64,000 nt of DNA, taken from contig NZ_KB907546.1 in assembly GCF_000382125.1 (NCBI RefSeq), positions 682,001 to 746,000 on the forward strand, read 5' to 3'. A program made the position numbers and the translations under genes. This document shows, one piece after another, positions 60,236-64,000 of this stretch. Origin of the DNA: Eudoraea adriatica DSM 19308. GTDB lineage: Bacteria; Bacteroidota; Bacteroidia; Flavobacteriales; Flavobacteriaceae. Under the pieces are notes generated by a model. The model was not told where the DNA came from and ran no database searches. It saw nothing but the letters and a program-made list of their open reading frames with translations. Each line of letters opens with the position of its first letter. The first letter of the stretch is position 1.

Positions 60236-63200
60236 ATGAAAATTTCAGCACTTTTAAGTTTTATTCTATTATGTATAGGAATTAGTGTTAATGCCCAGGT
60301 TACAAGCTCTAATATCAGAGGGTCTGTAGTTGATGACCAGGGAGTTCCTCTTTTAGGGGCAAATATAATTGCTATCCATACTCCCACAGGCACTAAGAAT
60401 GGTACAGTGACTAATGAAGATGGCCGGTTTAACCTCTTAAACCTTCGGGTAGGAGGTCCTTACGAAATTACAATCTCCTATATTGGGTTTAAAACACAGA
60501 CTCAGGCTGATGTTTACCTGTCCCTGGGTAAAACATTCAATATAGATGCCAAGTTGGTATCTGAAAGTCAGGCTCTGGATGAAGTTACCGTAACTTCTGA
60601 CAGAGGTGGAACTTTTGGAAGTGATCGTACAGGTCAGGAAACGAGTATTGGCAGCAGGGAACTAACAAGACTACCAACGATTTCAAGATCTGCCTCAGAT
60701 TTTACAAGACTCGATCCCACAGCTTCTGCAGGAGCTTCCGGCTCATCATTTGGCGGAAGGAACGATCAATACAATAATTTTTCTCTTGATGGTGCCATTT
60801 TTAATAATCCATTTGGATTGGATGCGGCAACACCAGGGGGGCAAACCAGTTCACAACCTATTTCATTGGATGCCATAGATCAGATACAGGTAACTACAGC
60901 GCCCTATGATGTTACCCAGTCCGGTTTTACAGGCGCATCGGTGAATGCGGTAACCAAAAGTGGTACCAATGAATTATATGGCACTGCATATGGCTTTTTT
61001 CGGAATGATGATCTTACGGGAGGAAAAATCAATGGAGACAAAGTTTTTAAAACGGGATTAGAACAAAAACAATATGGGGTTAGTATTGGTGGTCCTATAA
61101 TAAAGAATAAATTGTTCTTTTTCGTGAATTTTGAGCGCGATGAGCTAACGTCACTTGGAACAGATGGTTTTGTACCTAATACAGGGACAGGTGAAATAAA
61201 TGAGAGCAGGGTATTGGAATCCGATTTTCAATTAGTTGATAATTTGCTGCGTCAGGTGGTCATAGGTCAGGATGATAGCGGAAATGACATTTTCTATAAC
61301 CCCGGAAGATATCAGGGATTTAATTTTAACCAGGAATCTACCAAAGGGATAATTAAACTTGATTGGAATATTAATGATAATAACCGATTGGCAATTATTT
61401 ATAATTTCCTCAATGCTTCAAAAGGTAAACCTGCGAATAGAGATGCGATTACCTTCAGGGGACCAAATACGCAGACTTTACAGTTTGAAAATGCCGGTTA
61501 TGAAATAAATAACAATATTCAATCGTTTCAGCTGGAACTTAATTCCAGATTATCCGATGAGGCTACCAATAAACTGCAGGTAGGGTATACTCATTTTGAT
61601 GATTTCAGGAATCCTTTCTCTACACCGGCACCGAGTATTGTAATTTTGGATGATACAGGGAGCTCAAATTATATTATTGGAGGTCATGAGCCCTTCTCAA
61701 TTAACAATACCCTGGACCAAAAAGTTTTTCAGATAACAAACAATCTTAACTTTTTTCAGGGAGATCATACGTTTACGATTGGTTTTTCTTTTGAAAAATT
61801 TGAGTTCGACAACTCTTTTAACCTGGGGGCATACGGTACTCAGGGGGTTTTCTTCCCAACGACTACGATAACAGATTTTCCAAATTTTGCAAGTTCAGGA
61901 GCGCTTCAGCAGTCATTTGATAATGCTATAGCTACCAATAATGCGTTCAACGCTGCCGGAGTAGGAAACCCAGGAGGATGGGCACTGGCGGAAACCAATG
62001 TCGGTCAATTGTCTTTTTACCTTCAGGATCAATGGGATATAAAGGAAAATTTCAAAATTACTTATGGTATTCGCTTCGACAAGCCACTTTACTTTGATAC
62101 CTCAGAGAAAATCAGTGAAAATATTGCACGAAAAGGTGGCGTGGAGACAGGAACTTATAAACCATCAATCCAATATTTTGACCCGGCTACCAATGAACCT
62201 ATATTTCTTGATTCAGAACAACTACCAACGAATAAAGTATTGATCTCGCCAAGGGTAGGTTTTAACTGGGACGTGAAAAATGACAAAACTCTCCAAATCA
62301 GAGGGGGATCCGGAGTGTTTACGGGAAGGTTTCCTTTTGTTTGGCTAGGGAACCAGGTACAGGGGGTAGACTTTTTCTTCTATCAGATCATGGATCCGGA
62401 TTTCAAATGGCCACAGGTATGGAGGACTAATGTAGGTGTTGACAAAAAATTTGAAGATGGGTTAATACTAACGGCAGACGTATCTTATACAAAAGATATT
62501 AATGCGGCTCATGTTCAAAACTGGGGTCTTAGCGCTCCCTCTCAGACACTCAACGGAGTAGATAACCGTGCGGTATACGCAAACGATGATAAATCACAAA
62601 TTTTCGGTGGTCCAACAAATGCCTATGTGTTTACCAATTCTGATAAGGGAAGAATTTGGAATGCTTCAGTAAAAGCGCAAAAAACATGGAGCAATGGCAT
62701 ATATGCCATGGCAGCCTATAGTTTTTTAAATGCACAAGAAGTAAATTCTGTTGATGCCGAAATTACAGGGGATGCATTTGCCGGCAATGCAATAGTTGGC
62801 GATGCCAACAATGATGTGCTTTCTTTTTCGAGATATGGGGATACACACAGGGTTATAGGCGTTTTCTCAAAAGGATTTTCCACCGGGACTACCGTTTCAG
62901 CATTCTTTGAATATGCCAAAAGTGGTCGTTTTAATTACATATATGGTGGCGACATCAATAATGACGGCTCTAGTATAAACGACCTTCTCTATATTCCTAC
63001 AGCTTCGGAAGTTACCCAAATGAACTTTAGCGGTGCCGGACAGGCTGAAGCTTTTGAGGCATTCATTCAGCAAGATGATTACCTTAGCGGACGAAGGGGT
63101 CAGTATGCGGAGCGATATGCTGCCTTAGCCCCCTGGAGAAGTACTTTTGATGTAAAGGTATTGCAGGATATTAATATTAATGACAAAAACAAATTTCAGA

Positions 63201-63415
63201 TTAGTCTTGATATACTTAATTTTGGAAATCTTCTTAACTCTAACTGGGGGGTAGTTGAAGCTCCAAATTTTGACCAGTTAATAGGTGTAACTGTGGATGA
63301 CACCAATACACCTACATATACTTTCGACCCAAGCAGAAATAGTACTTTTGGAGCAGTTACTTCAGAGCTTTCAAGATGGAGAATGCAGATAGGGTTACGT
63401 TATATATTTAATTAA
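60236..63415 (+). CDS. Large TonB-dependent receptor with carboxypeptidase-like N-terminal domain (Oar-like)
   Basis: A 1059-residue outer-membrane protein. Signal peptide about 1-20 (ending VNAQ). A carboxypeptidase regulatory-like domain follows (about 24-110: SNIRGSVVDDQGVPLLGANI and ISYIGFKTQTQADV), then a plug region with NNFSLDGAIFNNPFG near 180-194 and TAPYDVTQSGFTGASVNAVTKSGTNELYG near 221-249, and a barrel of over 750 residues ending in MQIGLRYIFN. This is the Oar/OmpA-related receptor layout. No SusD partner is next to it, so the substrate (perhaps a protein or peptide) cannot be told. A terminator separates it from rplI. Confidence 0.9.
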   Translation: MKISALLSFILLCIGISVNAQVTSSNIRGSVVDDQGVPLLGANIIAIHTPTGTKNGTVTNEDGRFNLLNLRVGGPYEITISYIGFKTQTQADVYLSLGKTFNIDAKLVSESQALDEVTVTSDRGGTFGSDRTGQETSIGSRELTRLPTISRSASDFTRLDPTASAGASGSSFGGRNDQYNNFSLDGAIFNNPFGLDAATPGGQTSSQPISLDAIDQIQVTTAPYDVTQSGFTGASVNAVTKSGTNELYGTAYGFFRNDDLTGGKINGDKVFKTGLEQKQYGVSIGGPIIKNKLFFFVNFERDELTSLGTDGFVPNTGTGEINESRVLESDFQLVDNLLRQVVIGQDDSGNDIFYNPGRYQGFNFNQESTKGIIKLDWNINDNNRLAIIYNFLNASKGKPANRDAITFRGPNTQTLQFENAGYEINNNIQSFQLELNSRLSDEATNKLQVGYTHFDDFRNPFSTPAPSIVILDDTGSSNYIIGGHEPFSINNTLDQKVFQITNNLNFFQGDHTFTIGFSFEKFEFDNSFNLGAYGTQGVFFPTTTITDFPNFASSGALQQSFDNAIATNNAFNAAGVGNPGGWALAETNVGQLSFYLQDQWDIKENFKITYGIRFDKPLYFDTSEKISENIARKGGVETGTYKPSIQYFDPATNEPIFLDSEQLPTNKVLISPRVGFNWDVKNDKTLQIRGGSGVFTGRFPFVWLGNQVQGVDFFFYQIMDPDFKWPQVWRTNVGVDKKFEDGLILTADVSYTKDINAAHVQNWGLSAPSQTLNGVDNRAVYANDDKSQIFGGPTNAYVFTNSDKGRIWNASVKAQKTWSNGIYAMAAYSFLNAQEVNSVDAEITGDAFAGNAIVGDANNDVLSFSRYGDTHRVIGVFSKGFSTGTTVSAFFEYAKSGRFNYIYGGDINNDGSSINDLLYIPTASEVTQMNFSGAGQAEAFEAFIQQDDYLSGRRGQYAERYAALAPWRSTFDVKVLQDININDKNKFQISLDILNFGNLLNSNWGVVEAPNFDQLIGVTVDDTNTPTYTFDPSRNSTFGAVTSELSRWRMQIGLRYIFN

Positions 63416-63435
63416 ACAACATTTAATTAAAATTG

Positions 63436-63467
63436 GGCCGCACATTTTGTGCGGCCTTTTTATTTTT
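63436..63467 (+). terminator. Intrinsic terminator of the TonB receptor gene
   Basis: GGCCGCACA-TTT-TGTGCGGCC (63436-63456), a 9-bp stem with a 3-base loop, is followed by a T-rich tract TTTTTATTTTT. Confidence 0.93.
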
Positions 63468-63472
63468 GTAAA

Positions 63473-63943
63473 ATGAAATATGCCAGACTTACTAAGGAGC
63501 AATTTGAAGAATTACATAATGAGTTTATCAACTTTCTTGCAACGCAGTCCATTACTGCAACCGAATGGGAAACCTTAAAGAATACAAGGCCTCAGGTTGT
63601 TGAGGAGGAATTGGATGTATTCAGTGATCTTGTTTGGGAAGGTGTGCTGGGCAAAGTTAATTACCTGGAGAACATTTCCAGGCAGCAAATGCATTTATTC
63701 CATTTAGCAGATAAGGAAATGAAACTGATTTCCGTAAAGATATTAAATCCCGATATTGATTTAAATACCTCAATTGGGTTTAATTGGTTTAAGAAGAACT
63801 GGCAATCAGATTTTGTTGAATACCTGCAAGCTTCTAAATCCTTTACGGAGGATAAGAATCTGGATAAGTTTAAACTGATACAGGAAGGTGCCGTAATTAC
63901 AAAAGGAGAATTATACCGCTGGTTTGATGACATAATTGGATAA
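63473..63943 (+). CDS. DUF6495-type protein
   Basis: A 156-residue cytoplasmic protein from ATG 63473 (MKYARLTKEQFEEL); codons upstream to 63449 overlap the terminator and are not used. It is mostly helical with EEELDVFSDLVWEGVLGKVNYLEN near 42-65 and IGFNWFKKNWQSDFVEYLQ near 101-119, and resembles the DUF6495 family of Flavobacteriia. No TM, signal or catalytic motif is evident. Function is unknown. Its promoter may overlap the terminator T-tract (TATTTTTG at 63461-63468), which would give an almost leaderless transcript. Confidence 0.75.
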   Translation: MKYARLTKEQFEELHNEFINFLATQSITATEWETLKNTRPQVVEEELDVFSDLVWEGVLGKVNYLENISRQQMHLFHLADKEMKLISVKILNPDIDLNTSIGFNWFKKNWQSDFVEYLQASKSFTEDKNLDKFKLIQEGAVITKGELYRWFDDIIG

Positions 63944-63945
63944 TA

Positions 63946-64000
63946 TTATTCGTCTATCCTAGACAGGTTTGTACAAACAATTATATTTGCAGCAGTTAGC
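63946..64000 (-). CDS. Possible C-terminus of a minus-strand gene cut by the window edge
   Basis: On the minus strand a frame is open from the window edge to a TAA at 63946-63948, coding 17 residues ending TNLSRIDE. It is convergent with the DUF6495 gene with a 2-base gap. Seventeen codons are too few to be sure it is real; other frames here are closed by stops. Confidence 0.25.
   Translation of the reverse strand, partial: LTAANIIVCTNLSRIDE

Noticed and set aside
1-64000. CRISPR array, prophage, transposase, restriction-modification or toxin-antitoxin genes
   Set aside because: None was seen: no spaced direct-repeat array, no integrase or transposase motifs, and all larger frames are accounted for by core genes.
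1-64000. tRNA, rRNA, tmRNA, SRP RNA or RNase P RNA
   Set aside because: No intergenic stretch shows a cloverleaf, CCA end or the conserved cores of these RNAs on reading both strands by eye; a covariance-model scan was not possible.

Overview
The window is chromosomal DNA from a Bacteroidota bacterium, most likely class Flavobacteriia (family Flavobacteriaceae). The evidence is AT-rich DNA, many TAnnTTTG promoter -7 boxes, TonB-dependent receptors with carboxypeptidase-like N-terminal domains, DUF4252, DUF4199 and DUF6495 proteins, the Bacteroidota-type GlmU-like enzyme, type B ribosomal protein L31, and a fused SerB-SerA protein. I see no rRNA or tRNA genes, CRISPR arrays, insertion sequences or prophage. 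The base composition looks even throughout, and this reads as a conserved core-genome segment.

Left part (1-18.2 kb): a truncated purL and an RsmB-type rRNA methyltransferase on the minus strand; an Asp-box repeat lipoprotein; a small secreted protein; an ECF sigma operon (sigma, one-TM putative anti-sigma protein, Spy-like protein); an MsbA-like ABC exporter behind a phosphohexomutase; a family 2 glycosyltransferase; rpmE2; a GlmU-like sugar nucleotidyltransferase; mtaB; a lytic transglycosylase; and rpmH, which is too short to stand out but clear by sequence.

Middle part (18.2-40 kb): carB without its C-terminal allosteric domain; a phosphotriesterase-like protein; the oxidative pentose phosphate genes (gnd divergent from zwf-pgl); rmuC; a cobalamin uptake locus (ABC transporter in one direction, cobalamin riboswitch plus TonB receptor in the other, with a promoter-linked 38-residue membrane peptide ORF between them); an S41 protease lipoprotein; a second ECF sigma operon with two DUF4252 proteins; an MscS channel; purB and a HEAT-like neighbour.

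Right part (40-64 kb): a haem-binding protein whose 3' end overlaps a sirtuin gene; trmH; a metallophosphoesterase; a GH13 lipoprotein and a GH5-like lipoprotein; a DEAD-box helicase; rdgB; the serB-serA fusion; rlmH; nadC; a YihY/BrkB membrane protein; priA; a LytTR response regulator; the rpsF-rpsR-rplI operon; a very large Oar-like TonB receptor; and a DUF6495 gene.

I did not find a wholly new multi-gene system such as a defence island. The items most worth a second look are the small membrane ORF in front of the cobalamin riboswitch, the two ECF modules with uncharacterised one-TM partners, the SerB-SerA fusion that joins non-consecutive pathway steps, the CarB that lacks its allosteric domain, and the sirtuin that has lost zinc ligands. 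Functions are assigned from protein motifs read by eye; no database search was run.
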